Part shown: positions 47,452 through 58,140 of the stretch, piece after piece | Numbering within the stretch: the first letter of the stretch is position 1 | Layout of the letters: every line of letters begins with the position of its first letter | Assembly (NCBI GenBank): GCA_023101885.1 | Contig: JALPQD010000242.1 | Span: forward strand, 2,161,277 to 2,225,276 | From: Typhlomys cinereus | Lineage: Eukaryota > Chordata > Mammalia > Rodentia > Platacanthomyidae | DNA length: 64,000 nucleotides | Direction of reading: 5' to 3' | Translations under genes and position numbers: made by a program | The notes under the pieces: model-generated | Database searches by the model: none | The model's input: only the letters and a program-made list of their open reading frames with translations | Told to the model about the DNA's origin: nothing

Positions 47452-47859
47452 TGTTGCAATTCACCTGCAGGGTTGCTGATACAGTTACCATTGAAGACCT
47501 TAAGGGAACAAGGGGTTTATTTTCCCTTATGATTCCTGGTGATTATAGGAGAGCATGCACCATCACCAAAGGCTGAGGGAACTGGCCACATCATCTCCAC
47601 ATAACAGCTGAGAAAGAGACGATCCTTACGTATCAGACCAGCATGTCTGGTCAGGTATATAGAAGGATGCCCACTTTCTCAAACAGTTGCCTACATTTTA
47701 TTCACCTGCCCAGGGACTAATCACACCCCCCATGGGCTGGACCTTCCTCATCAGCTAGACAGTCTCCTTTTGCTCTGGGCTTAACTACCAATTCTCTACA
47801 TAGGGGCCCAGAGCTCAAACCCTTAACCGTAAGTTGACAGCGGAGTCTGACTATAGTCA
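47452..47859 (-). mobile_element. MaLR-like solo LTR (family X, copy 4)
   Basis: TGTTGCAATTCACCTGCAGG at the left, AAGGGAACAAGGGGTTTATT, CTCATCAGCTAGACAGTCTCC, and GACTATAGTCA at the right. Same order as copies 1 and 2. Confidence 0.7.
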
Positions 47860-49326
47860 GTTTGGGAAGACTCGCCTTCTTCCCAATTTTGAATCTCTTG
47901 ATCTGCGAACACGAGTGGCGTCTTTGTTTATGACCTGTTTCTCTCAGCAGTGTTGAAGTTGACTTATGCTTATTGAGTTAGATTTATCAGGTGGCCTGGT
48001 TTTAAATATTTCACATGTTTCTGTAGCTCCCTGGTCAGCTGATGTCCCCAGCCAGCACGGGGCCTCCGCTCTGTCTTCTGTGGGGGAGTGCTTCAGGGTT
48101 CAGGCATTTTCTCTTCTACCTCTGCTCTTTACATCTGTGTGTTGTAAGCGCAGGAGCTGGTGCGCGTGCAGGGGTTGGTGCGCACAAGTATGTCCGTGAA
48201 AGTCCAGGGCTGTGCATGCGGTCAGTGGATAACCTCGAGTAGTCATCTTTGCCTTCCACCTTGTTCGCCTACTTTCTGAAGGGTCTGTTGGCATTCCTCC
48301 TGTGTTTGAGTGCTGTTCGCGGGAGCCAAGGCTGTGGGAGCTGACTCTTTTAGTTACTGTAGTTACTCACTCTCAGGGTCCTTCTGTTGGTGTCAGGCTG
48401 CTTTGCCTTTTGCTCTGTGTTGTGGGTAGAATAATGGCCTCCAAGGATGTCCACATTGTGCTCTTGGAGGCTTGCGATCTGCCGTGGCCAGGGCATTCAG
48501 GGCATTCAAGTGGCAGGTGCAGCAGAGACCGAGTCCGCTGAGATCTCGTGCCCGCACAGGAAGCCTCCCAAGGGTGAGCCGGATGAAGAGGCAGAAGCGC
48601 GGCAGGTGGTCAGGGTGGACGCCGCTCTTCTGGTTGGAAGTTGAGGAAGCGGCTGTAGATAAGGAATGTCCACAGCCTGGGAGCTGGAAAGCGGGCCTCC
48701 AGTTCTCCGCTGAGCTTCTGGAAGCACCGGCCTGGCTGCTTTGGTTCCAGTCCAGGGAGTCACAGCTCACATTTTTGGGAGTGCAGAACCTTGTCGCACT
48801 CCTGAGCCCCCAAGTTGCTAACCTTAGGCTCTCGGGTTTGTTTCCTCCTGCACTGGCGAGGCCTTTGGTGTCGGTTTTTGTTCCAAATACTTTAGTCCCG
48901 TCTGTCAGCTCTGCTGGTGGGAGCACTGATGCCAGGGAGAGGTGCCTGCTGCAGCTGGAAGGCTAAAGGTGCCCGTCGCCTGCGCCACGGCTCTGGTCTA
49001 GCCCTTCACGGAGGGTCCTGATGCTGCTGCCTCTGGCTGCGGCCGTGACGTGGGGAGGCTCGTGACGTGAGGCAGGGGCAGCACTTGCGTGCTTGGGAGA
49101 ACAGGCAGGGAGCCGAGCGCGTGAATCCTGTGCTCCCGCAGCCTGTCCTGTCTGCCCAGCAGGCCTGCCCACTGCTCTCGGCGCGCTGGCACTGCCGGGC
49201 AGCACCGTGTAGACTTGTCTGCTGTCGGTGGTGATCTTTGAGTCCCAAGCCTGCCCTGTGAGTCAGTTTCCGCCGCGTTTGTGCTCATCTCCCAGCTGTC
49301 TCCTCTTGCCCCAGTTGTGCTCACGA

Positions 49327-49488
49327 GTGGGCGCTTCACGAGGAGTGGGCGCTTCACGAGGAGTGGGCGCTTCACGAGGAGTGGGCGCTTCACGAGGAGT
49401 GGGCGCTTCACGAGGAGTGGGCGCTTCACGAGGAGTGGGCGCTTCACGAGCAGTGGGCGCTTCACGAGCAGTGGGCGCTTCACCGTGT
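49327..49488. repeat. 18-bp VNTR, nine units
   Basis: GTGGGCGCTTCACGAGGA starts at 49327, 49345, 49363, 49381, 49399, 49417, 49435, 49453 and 49471. The first seven are nearly identical, units 8 and 9 follow a GAGCA rather than GAGGA junction, and the last decays at CACCGTG. The unit has two CpGs. As 18 is a multiple of 3 it creates repetitive open frames on both strands, which are not genes. Confidence 0.96.
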
Positions 49489-49872
49489 CCCAGTGGGCAC
49501 AGAGCAGCTCTCACCTGTCCAGCTGTACTGCAGCCCAGCCCCGTCTCTGCTGCTACTTGCCTCCTTTTCACAGGTGCGATCCCACACGCCATCGTATTGA
49601 TCATTCCTTCTGTTTCCTGGAACTCTGAATTCTGTGACCTTGCTGAATGTCGCCTTACCTTGATTTGAATGTTAGCATATCTGTTCTGTTAATCTGTTGT
49701 TTCTAAAAATATTTAGTCAAAGCTAAATGGTTATGTCACATATAAATGTTCATGTGCTTAAAAAAAAAACACAAATGTTCATGTGCTTAATAATCAAGCA
49801 TGATTCAAATTTACCAAAAAGTTTAATGTCTAGCTGTGGTCATGAAAAGAGCTCAACTAATATACTTTTCTT

Positions 49873-49886
49873 CCCAATGCACTTTT
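49873..49886. repeat. L1 target-site duplication, left copy
   Basis: CCCAATGCACTTTT directly abuts the L1 poly(A) end (poly(T) on plus). It is identical to the copy at 56267-56280. Confidence 0.93.
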
Positions 49887-50907
49887 TTTTTTTTTTAGAT
49901 TTTTTTATTTTTTTATTAAAAATGTAATTATACATTTTAAAATTTTTTTACCAGTTCCTTCCCTCCCCCCTCCTCCCCCCAAGCCTCCTCCTCCCCCTCC
50001 TCTCCCTCCCCATCCCCCAGTGCCTCCCCCCAATTCCCAGAGAGTCCTTTATTGTGTACGCCTGACTCTCCACTGGGTTCTCCTCTCCGATGATATATAA
50101 GGACCCAGTGGCATTTCCATAAGCCCTTTCTTTTGTTCCCCTTAAGCATAGGAGCACTACTATGGCTGTCAATCCCTTGCCTCCAGGGATCTCGGTGCCC
50201 TTAACAGATGCTAGACTTTATGAGGGCAACAGTGCGCTGGACATTGCGCAGGGCATGCAAAGTCCCATTATGATTGCTTTGGCCCCAACTATTGTTGAGA
50301 ATCTTGCAAATCGTTGTTCCTCCCATCCTTTTGCTCTTACAATCTTACCGCCCCCTCTTCCGCAAATGTCCCTGAGCTCCAGGATGGGGAGAGATTAGGC
50401 TGGCCTAGTTCTATGTGATTGATATAGAGTCTCTGAAGTTCTGGATTGTGGTTTGTTGATTTTCTTTTGCAGTTTTGCTGTTCCTGCAATGCCCTTCACT
50501 CCATCCTGCTGGGCACTGTCTGTCACCCCCTGGCCAGAGATAAAAAGCTGTTAAACTGGAGTCTTGTTATAATAGCACATTCAAGGGTAGATGTAATAAA
50601 AGTAGGAAACCTCAGTGAGGGAGGGGTCCATCACCCATTTGCAAAATGATTACTTTTTATCTGCTAGACTATATGCCCTCTCCTTCTGGTGAGGTCAGAA
50701 AAGAACGTCTGTGAACTTAACCAGGTTTCTCATTTCTTACTTGCAGACCTTGATGGAGGCCTATTTTCTCTGCTGTAACATGGTCCCCTCTCTCCTTGTT
50801 TCTGGTATGGCCCTCCTACCCCATCTCTCTTGTTCATAATCCTTACAATTACTGTGTGACATAGGTTTACTTTTGAGTGTCTCAATGTGGGCTGGGTGAG
50901 TTTGGTA
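49887..50907 (-). other. L1 3'UTR with purine tract
   Basis: About 1 kb lies between the ORF2 stop and the tail. On plus, 49958-50030 is almost pure C/T (CCCTCCCCCCTCCTCCCCCC and similar), so the L1 sense strand carries repeated G3-G6 runs, the G-rich polypurine tract typical of mammalian L1 3'UTRs and able to form G-quadruplexes. The tail is A-rich with AATAAA-like hexamers. Confidence 0.85.
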
Positions 50908-53900
50908 CTAGGAGCCACCTATTAGGGAGTACATACGGCGCTTAATTTTCTGGGTTTGGGATACTTCACTTAATATAATTGTTTCTAATGACATCCATTT
51001 CCCAGCAAATTCCAGTAATTCATCATTTTTGATGGCTGAGTAGTACTCCATTGTATAGATGTACCACAGTTTCCTTATCCACTCGTCAACTGTTGGACAT
51101 TTAGGTTGATTCCATGACTTTGCTATTGTAAACAGTGCTGCTATGAACATGGTTGAGCTTGTGCTATCGAGGTGAACCTCTGCTGCATGGGGGGTTATTC
51201 CCAAAAGTGGGATAGCAGGGTCATATGGCATTTCAATCTTTAATTTCTTTAAGAATCTCCAGACGGCTTGCCAGAGTGGCTGTATGAGCCTGCATTCCCA
51301 CCAGCAATGTAGGAGAGTTCCCCTCTCTCCACATCCTCTCCAGCATTTGTCGTTGTTTGTATTGTGGATTTTTGCCATCCTGACCGGGGTGAGATGATAC
51401 CTCAGGGAAGTTTTGATTTGCATTTCCCTGATGGCTAAGGAAGTGGAGCATTTTTAAAGATATTTGTTAGACATTTTAATTTCATCCCTGATAAAGTTTC
51501 TTTTAAGTTCCAGGGCCCATTTTTTAATTGGGGCATTGTTTTCCTTGGAGTTTAGTTTTCTAAGTTCTTTGTGCACTCTGGACAGTAGAGCTTTGTCAGA
51601 TATGTGGTTAGTGAAGATTTTCTCCCATTCTGTGGGTTGCCTTTGAGCTCGTGTTACAATCTCTTTATCTGAACAGAAGCTCTTTAATTTCACAAGATCC
51701 CAACTATTGAGAGTTGGTAGCAGTGACTGTGCCATTGGATGTCTGTTTAGGAACTGTTGGCCTAGCCCAATCAGCTCGAGGGAGTTCCCTATCCTTTCAA
51801 CTATGGTTTTTAAAGTCTCTGGCCTTAAATCAAGGTCCTTGATCCATTTGGAATTAAGTCTTGTACGTGGTGACAAGTATGGGTCCAGCTTTAATCTTCT
51901 GCATGTGGAGATCCAGTTTTGCCAGCACCATTTGTTGAAGATGCTGTTCTTTTTCCATTGAATTCTTTGGGCCCCTTTGTCAAAGACCAAATGGCTGTAT
52001 TTTTGTGGGCTTATATCTGGGTCTTCAATCCTTATCCATTGATCTGTGTGTCTATTTTGGAGCCAGTACCAGGCAGTTTTTATAACTATGGATTTGTAGT
52101 ATAGACTGAGGTTTGGTATGGTAATACCTCCAGCATTGTTTTTGTTACTCAGGATTGTCTTTGCTATCCTGGGTCTTTTGTGCCGCCATATGAATTTTGA
52201 GATTATTTGGTCAACTTCTTTAAAGAATTGCTTTGGGATTTTAATTGGTATAGCATTGAATTTGTATATTGCCTTTGGTAGGATGGTCATTTTTACAATG
52301 TTGATTCTACCAATCCAGGAACATGGGAGGTCTTTCCAGCTTCTGGTGTCTTCTGCTATTTCTTTCTTTAGGGTTTTAAAGTTTTCATTGTAAAGGTCTT
52401 TTACCTCCTTGGTTAGGTTTATACCAAGGTATTTCATTTTTTTAGGGGCTATAGTAAATGGGATTGTTTCTCTCAAGGCTTTTTCACTTCTTTCATTCTG
52501 GGCATATAGGAAGGCCTCTGATTTTTGCACATTTATTTTGTATCCTGCCACCCTGCTGAACTTCTCAATTAGTTCCAGGAGCTTCCTGGTAGAGTTTTTG
52601 GGATCACTCAGGTATAAGATCATGTCATCTGTAAATAGGGATAGCGTGATTTCTTCCTTGCCGATTTGAATCCCTCTTATGTCCCTTTCTTGTCTTATGG
52701 CTTCAGCTAAGACTTCAAGTACAATATTGAATAGAAGTGGTGAGAGTGGACAGCCTTGTCTAGTTCCTGATCGAAGTGGGAATGCTTCCAATTGTTCCCC
52801 ATTGAGCATAATCCTTGCTGTGGGCTTGTTGTATATAGCTTTTATTATATTGATAAAGGTTCCTTCCATTCCTACTGTCTCTAGCGTTTTGATCATAAAA
52901 GGCTGTTGGATCTTGTCAAAAGCTTTTTCTGCATCTATCGAGAGTATCATGTGGTCTTGGACTTTGGACTGGTTTACATGATGAATTACATTTATTGATT
53001 TGCGTATGTTGAACCAACCTTGTGTGCCGGGGATGAAGCCTACTTGGTCCCCGTGAATGATCTTTTTGATATGTTTTTGAATCCGATTTGCTAAGACTTT
53101 CTTGAGAATCTTTGCATCTGTGTTCATCAGAGAGATCGGACTATAGTTTTCTTTTTTAAGTGAATCTTTATTAGGTTTTGGGATTAAGACGATATTAGCT
53201 TCATAGAAGGAATTTGGTAGTGTTCCTTCCTTTGCTATTTGATGGAACAGTTTAAGGAGTATTGGTGTTATTAACTCCTTAAATGTCTGGTAGAATTCTG
53301 TGCTGAATCCATCTGGCCCAGGACATTTTTTGGTGGGAAGATTCGAGATTACTTCTTCAATTTCCTTGTATGTTATAGGACTATTTAAATAATTCACAAC
53401 TTCCTGATTCAATTTAGGTAGGTTGTGTTTACTTAGAAATTCATCCATCTCTTTTGTGTTGTCAAACTTCACAGAGTACAAGTTTTTGAAATATGATGTT
53501 ATAATTCTCTGGATTTCTTGGGTATCCATAGTGATAACTCCATGTTCATTTCTAATTTTGTTAATTTGGGTTTTCTCTCTCTTGCTTTTGGTTAATTTAG
53601 CTAGGGGTGTATCAATCTTATTGATTTTTTCAAAGAACCAGCTTTTTGACTGGTTGATTTTTTTCTATCGTTTTCTTAATCTCGATTTCAGATATTTCTC
53701 CCCTTATTTTGCTAATCTCCTCTCTTCTACTACTTTTGGGATCAGATTGCTCTAGTTTTTCTAAAGCTTTAAGCTGCATTGTTAAGTTGTTTATTTCTGA
53801 TGTTTCCATTTTTTTGATGTCGGCATTAAGAACTATGAACTTACCTCTTAGAACAGCTTTCATTGTGTCCCAGAGATTTTGGTAAGTTGTATTTTCGTTA

Positions 53901-54733
53901 TCATTCACTTTCAGGAAATCTTGAATTTCCTTTTTAATTTCTTCCTGAATCCAGTTCTCATTCAGCATCATATTGTTAAGTTTCCAGGAGTTAGTGTATT
54001 TTCTCTTGTTTGATGTGTTGTGGATGTCCAGCTTCAGGCCGTGGTGGTCTGATAGGGCACAGGTTAGAATTTCAACTTTTTTGTATATGTGTAGATTCGT
54101 TTTGTGGCCCAATATGTGATCTATTTTGGAGAAAGTTCCGTGTGCTACTGAGAAAAATGTGTATTCTTTGGTACGTGGGTGAAAAGTTCGATAGAGATCT
54201 GTAAGGTCCATTTCTTTCAGGGTTTGATTAAGTTCCAAAGTGTCTCTGTTAAGCTTTTGAACTGTTGATCTATCCCATGTTGAGAGGGTGGTGTTGAAGT
54301 CTCCAAGAATTATCGTTTGGGGGTTGATTTCTTGCTTTAGACGCTGTAGGGTTTTCTTAATGAATGTGGAGGGGCCCGTATTGGGTGCATATATGTTCAG
54401 TATTGTGAAGTCTTCCTGGTGAATTGTACCTGTGACTAAAATGTAGTATCCATCCGTGTCTCTTATAATTTTCTTTGGTTTGAAGTCTACTTTGTCTGAT
54501 AACATAATGGCTACCCCTGCTTGTTTTCTGCTTCCATTAGTTTGTAGAATTGTTGACCAGCCTTTTATTTTTAGAGTGTGCCTATCTTTTGTGGTGAGAT
54601 GGGTTTCCTGCAGGCAGCAGATTGATGGATTGTGATTTTTAATCCAAGTTTGTAATCTGTGTCTCTTGATCGGTGAATTAATTCCATTAACATTTAGTGT
54701 TATAATGGAGAAACTATTTTTAATTCTAGACAT
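50908..54733 (-). pseudogene. L1 ORF2 (endonuclease/reverse transcriptase), two lesions
   Basis: ORF2 spans 3826 nt, about 1274 codons if unbroken. The endonuclease part (54733-53630) shows LNVNGI with Asn14, CLQETHL with Glu43, GDFN and SDHHGL. A one-base length change, probably in the A7 run at plus 53658-53664, ends this frame at 53630; the rest continues in another frame. The RT part (in frame from about 53660, methionine at 53529) has [14 protein letters not shown] and the catalytic FTDD. An in-frame TAA at plus 51454-51456 then separates the C-terminal segment (51423-50908) with [18 protein letters not shown]. Both lesions would prevent a full-length product. Confidence 0.93.
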
Positions 54734-54783
54734 TTATTATATTTAGTAGTTTTTATAAGTATATTGCTTCGCTTTTAATGGTG

Positions 54784-55848
54784 TTATATTTGCCTTCTGT
54801 TCTCCTGGATATGCCTGTTTTTTTCTTCACGCTTGAGTATCATTTCTAGCATTTTTTGAAGGCCTGGTTTGGTGGACATGTATCCCTTCAAGTTGTCTTT
54901 TTGCTGGAAAGTTTTTCTTTCTCCCTCGATCATGACTGATAGTTTTGCAGGGTAAGTCAGCCTGGGTTGACATTTTTGCTCATTCAGTACTTGAAGTATG
55001 TCTCTCCAAGCTCTTCTTGCTTTTACTGTTTCGACTGAGAAGTCATTTGTTATTTTAATAGGTTTACCTTTAAAAGTGACTTGTTTTTTCTCCCTTGAAG
55101 CTCTCAGCACCAGTTCTTTATCTTGAATGTGGAGTGTTTTAACTATTATTTGCCGTGGCGTGCTTCTGTTTTGGTCGTATCTGTTTGGGGTGTGGAATGC
55201 CTCTTGTATATGGATGGGCCTCTCTTTTTTTAGATGAGGAAAGTTTTCCTTGATGATCGTTTGAAAAATTTCCTCAGGGGTGGTATTTTGAGATTCTTGC
55301 TCTGGTATTCCATGAATACGCATGTTAGGCTTCTTCAGGGTGTCCCATACCTCTTGGATATTTCTCTCAAGTATCTTTTTGGCTTTAACAACCTCTTCCA
55401 TTGAGCTGGTTAGTACTCCCACTTTATCTTCAAGGTCTGAAATTCTGTTTTCTGCTTCTTTAGTTCTGTTGATAAGACTCTCTGTAGAGTTCTGGGTTGA
55501 AGATAATTTGTCTTGTAGCTCAGTTTTAAACTCTGCTTGAGTCTGTTTTAACTGCTCTATGCCACTTTTTGTTTCTTGCACTGTTTTTCTCAACTCCTCC
55601 AGATGTCTGTTGTGTTCCTCTTCAAAGCGATTGATTCGATTATGTAATTCCTCCCTGATTTCCTCTTTCATAGTATTGAACATGGTAATGATCATATTTT
55701 GAAAGTCGTTATTCGGGGTCAGGCTTTCTTGGCCTTTTTCCACGGGTTTGTTCTGGTTGGAGTCTAACATTATGGGATTAATTTCTTCAGTGGGAGATTT
55801 GTTTACTTGAGTGTTGCTTCTCATGGATTTGCACTTTGACTTTGGCAT
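54784..55848 (-). CDS. L1 ORF1 protein (RNA-binding chaperone), intact
   Basis: This frame encodes 354 residues with no stop or frameshift. It starts MPKSKCKSMRSNTQVNKS. Residues about 45-165 are rich in heptad-spaced L, I, E and K (IREELHNRINRFEEEHNRHL region), the trimerising coiled coil. The following RRM-like part contains RIHGIPE and FPHLKKERPIHIQEAF, and the C-terminal domain has REKKQVTFKGKPI and ARRAWRDIL. The protein binds L1 RNA and forms the RNP together with ORF2. Length is within the usual range for mammalian ORF1p (about 340-370). Confidence 0.95.
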   Translation of the reverse strand: MPKSKCKSMRSNTQVNKSPTEEINPIMLDSNQNKPVEKGQESLTPNNDFQNMIITMFNTMKEEIREELHNRINRFEEEHNRHLEELRKTVQETKSGIEQLKQTQAEFKTELQDKLSSTQNSTESLINRTKEAENRISDLEDKVGVLTSSMEEVVKAKKILERNIQEVWDTLKKPNMRIHGIPEQESQNTTPEEIFQTIIKENFPHLKKERPIHIQEAFHTPNRYDQNRSTPRQIIVKTLHIQDKELVLRASREKKQVTFKGKPIKITNDFSVETVKARRAWRDILQVLNEQKCQPRLTYPAKLSVMIEGERKTFQQKDNLKGYMSTKPGLQKMLEMILKREEKNRHIQENRRQI

Positions 55849-56266
55849 TGTTGTTTTAACTCTTAAGATCTTTCAATTTCACTAAACTGAATTATTTGGC
55901 CTGGGGTTCTGGGGGTGGGCAGGGACAGAGCTTACCTAGGTCACAGGTGAGGCCCGGTTGGACCACGCGTCCAGACCAGTGGAGCGGGGTGGGGTAAAGG
56001 GAGGATGGGGGCGTCGGAGTGGAGCTATTTAACCCGAGGGCAGCTGGGGCGGGGCCCGGGCTCAGGGGGAGGTCCTCCTCGTCCCTAGGCTCTGGGCGTG
56101 GCTCTGGCTGGATGGCTGGAGTCCGAGCCGGGTCCCTTTGGGCTGACCTGGGGTTCTGGTGGGCGGGCGCGGCCAGGGCTTACCTAGAGTCGCAGGGTGA
56201 GGCCAGGCTGGACCGCGCCGCGCGCGTGTCCTGACATGGCGGAACGGGGTGGGAGTGAAAGGGAGC
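55849..56266 (-). promoter_or_regulatory. L1 5'UTR with two tandem monomers
   Basis: The GC-rich 5'UTR contains a tandem repeat. The marker CCTGGGGTTCT occurs at 55900 and again at 56147, a 247-bp period. Following it in both copies are GGGCGGG/GGGCAGG, CAGRGCTTACCTAG, GGTGAGGCC and CGGGGTGGGG. The outer copy is cut to about 120 bp, as is usual for monomeric L1 promoters in rodents. The outer copy has GACATGGCGG at 56233-56242, which on the L1 sense strand reads CCGCCATGTC, a YY1-type site. The inner copy has lost it. It is likely the L1 RNA polymerase II promoter. Confidence 0.85.
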
Positions 56267-56280
56267 CCCAATGCACTTTT
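56267..56280. repeat. L1 target-site duplication, right copy
   Basis: CCCAATGCACTTTT directly follows the L1 5' end (GTGAAAGGGAG on plus). It is identical to the left copy; intron sequence resumes with AAATAACTT. Confidence 0.93.
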
Positions 56281-57009
56281 AAATAACTTATTTTTAAATT
56301 CAGTCAGTTTTGTACAATATTGAGTTGAAAAGGGATTTTTTTTATTTATTGAAAGATGGTTTGGATTTTTTTCCTCTGGAATGTTTAAAGACAACTTCCC
56401 AAATTATGAGAATTTTGTGCTCTTCATGGTACATTAGCGACCCCTAGTGTTCCAGACTGAAGATTTTCATACCAGAATTTACTTCATTTGGCACTTGTTC
56501 CTGCTTTACTTTTGACATAAAGTTAGAATTCTGGAATTTTTATAGCTTTTATTAATTGCTTCAATATTTATTCACTCTATAGTAAATATTTGTGTTGTGG
56601 TATTATTTTAGTTGAAATGAGAATACAATTAGACCAAATGCTTCCTGTGTTCTGTGCCTCCGGAATCATCTCTCTCTGCACATACAGAATTGATGTAGGA
56701 TCCTGTTTGTGCCAGGACTTCCTCTGACACCTTCAGTATGTGTCACTCACCTTGCAGACAGGCTGCCGCATGTCCTGGCAAGCAGCGGTCCCCTAGCATT
56801 GCCGTGGTTCTCGGGAAGCAGCAGAGGTGGAGATGGGCGAGGAGCAGGCTGTGAGAGTGGGATCACAGTTGTGGAGAGAGGGGAGAGTGGCAGAGAAAGG
56901 ATTGGGCTGTAGTGGTCCCAGGGGGCCAACCTCACAGCTGAACCCACCTGGGGTGAGGGTCCATTGCTCTCTTTTTAAAAAAATTTAAAATGTTTTATTG
57001 ATTGATATT

Positions 57010-57266
57010 TGTTTTCTGTATATGTGTGTGTCTGTCAGAGGGCACTGTGTGTCCCTATGGAGGACCAAGGGTGACTTTGGGAATCATCCTGGATCTCTTC
57101 TACTTCTTCTTCCTTTGTTCTGGGATTTCCCAGGCTCCACCCCACAGGGCCAGAAGTGGGACCCCTTGCCACTTCTGCCTGGTGTTTTTTACAGTGGGAC
57201 CTGGAATCTGAACTCAGGATCTTCTGCTCGAGAGACAGTAACCCTGAGCTGTCTCTCCATCCTAGA
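57010..57266 (-). mobile_element. Older SINE
   Basis: On plus: GGGCACTGTGTGTCCCTATG, GACCAAGGGTGACTTTGG, CCAGGCTCCACCCC, GAACTCAGGATCTTCTGC and CTGTCTCTCCATCC. This is the older form in reverse orientation, nearly full length. Confidence 0.8.
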
Positions 57267-57644
57267 ATCCACTACTTTTTACCCTTGGTTCTAGATGGTT
57301 CTAGATACAGCCTGCTGCAAAGGAGGTGTGACGGCGACATGGCTGTCTTCATCTAGACTGTCCTTGAGTGGGTACTCCCCCAGATTGCCTTCATACACGC
57401 TCAGCAGCTTCCGGCTCCAGCGTCCTCTCCTGGGTAGAGAGGACAGATGCCACAACGACACATTCCCCACTCTGCCAGTTGCTGCAATGAATCAGTCCCC
57501 CTCTCTACTCCGCATTCTAGATTCTTCGCTCGGTCTGCTGAAGCCTTTCCTGGGGTGCGACTCAGGCTCTCAGCGCTGATAACCCTGGTCACCTGTCTGC
57601 TCCCAGGATACTGTACTGGTCCAAATGCAGTCAGTGGACAAGAG

Positions 57645-57765
57645 CTGCGTGTTGGGGTGCGCACCTGTACTCCCAGCACTCAGGAAGCAGAACAGAATCA
57701 TCATGTTCCAGGCTGGTCTGGGCTACATAGGGAAATGCCCCCCCAAAAAGAAACAGAAAAAGACA
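57645..57765 (+). mobile_element. B1 SINE
   Basis: GTGTTGGGGTGCGCACCTG, CTCCCAGCACTCAGGAAGC and TTCCAGGCTGGTCTGGGC are B1 landmarks. It ends in an A-rich tail. Confidence 0.75.
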
Positions 57766-58075
57766 TGAACATACTGAAGTCCCTGAGTTTGTCTTCTGCA
57801 AGGCCTGCCGTCTTCTACTTTCATGCTCCCCTATTTCTCCCGATGACCAGACTCAGTTACCTCTACGCTGATTTTCTTTGTTCTGTGCTCATTCGTTGGC
57901 ATATGATCCCAGTGTTCCGGAAGCCTGCGCGCCTCCTGGTGCGTTACTCCAAGTCTAACATTGGATGGAGAGCAGGTGACTGAAAACCCTGTGGCGGCCA
58001 ACCAGACACCGTGCTCTGTTTCCTGTCCCGGGAAGTAAAAGTTGCCATAATCCTGTGCTTATTTTTCTTCTTTGT

Positions 58076-58140
58076 AGTGGGGATTGAACCCAGGACCTTA
58101 TCATGCTAGGTGGATGCTCTGAGCTGTGTCCCCAACTGTT
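58076..58140 (-). mobile_element. ID-like SINE, antisense
   Basis: TGGGGATTGAACCCAGGACC, CATGCTAGGTGGATGCTCTG and AGCTGTGTCCCCAAC are the reverse complement of ID. Confidence 0.6.

Larger units (their letters stand above)
49887..56266 (-). mobile_element. Near-complete LINE-1, antisense in OSBPL1A intron 4
   Basis: A 6.38-kb L1 lies in minus orientation. In sense order it has a 5'UTR with tandem monomers (56266-55849), ORF1 (55848-54784), a 50-nt spacer, ORF2 (54733-50908, broken), a purine-rich 3'UTR of about 1 kb and an A-rich tail ending at plus 49887. The 14-bp sequence CCCAATGCACTTTT occurs at both ends (49873-49886 and 56267-56280), a perfect target-site duplication. This shows insertion by target-primed reverse transcription and little change since. 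It sits antisense to OSBPL1A, the orientation usually tolerated in introns. Confidence 0.96.

Noticed and set aside
47452..47859. GTCAG flanking the LTR as a 5-bp target-site duplication
   Set aside because: The match depends on placing the LTR end inside its own terminal TGACTATAG motif, and the alternative end leaves no duplication.
48393..48966. Open frames of 177 and 164 codons in OSBPL1A intron 4
   Set aside because: They overlap on opposite strands, lack domains, and lie in intron. No match to the expected ankyrin exon 5.
49327..49488. CRISPR-like array
   Set aside because: Units are head-to-tail without spacers, and the genome is mammalian. It is a VNTR.
52409..53755. Plus-strand open frames opposite the L1
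   Set aside because: They are antisense shadows of L1 ORF2.
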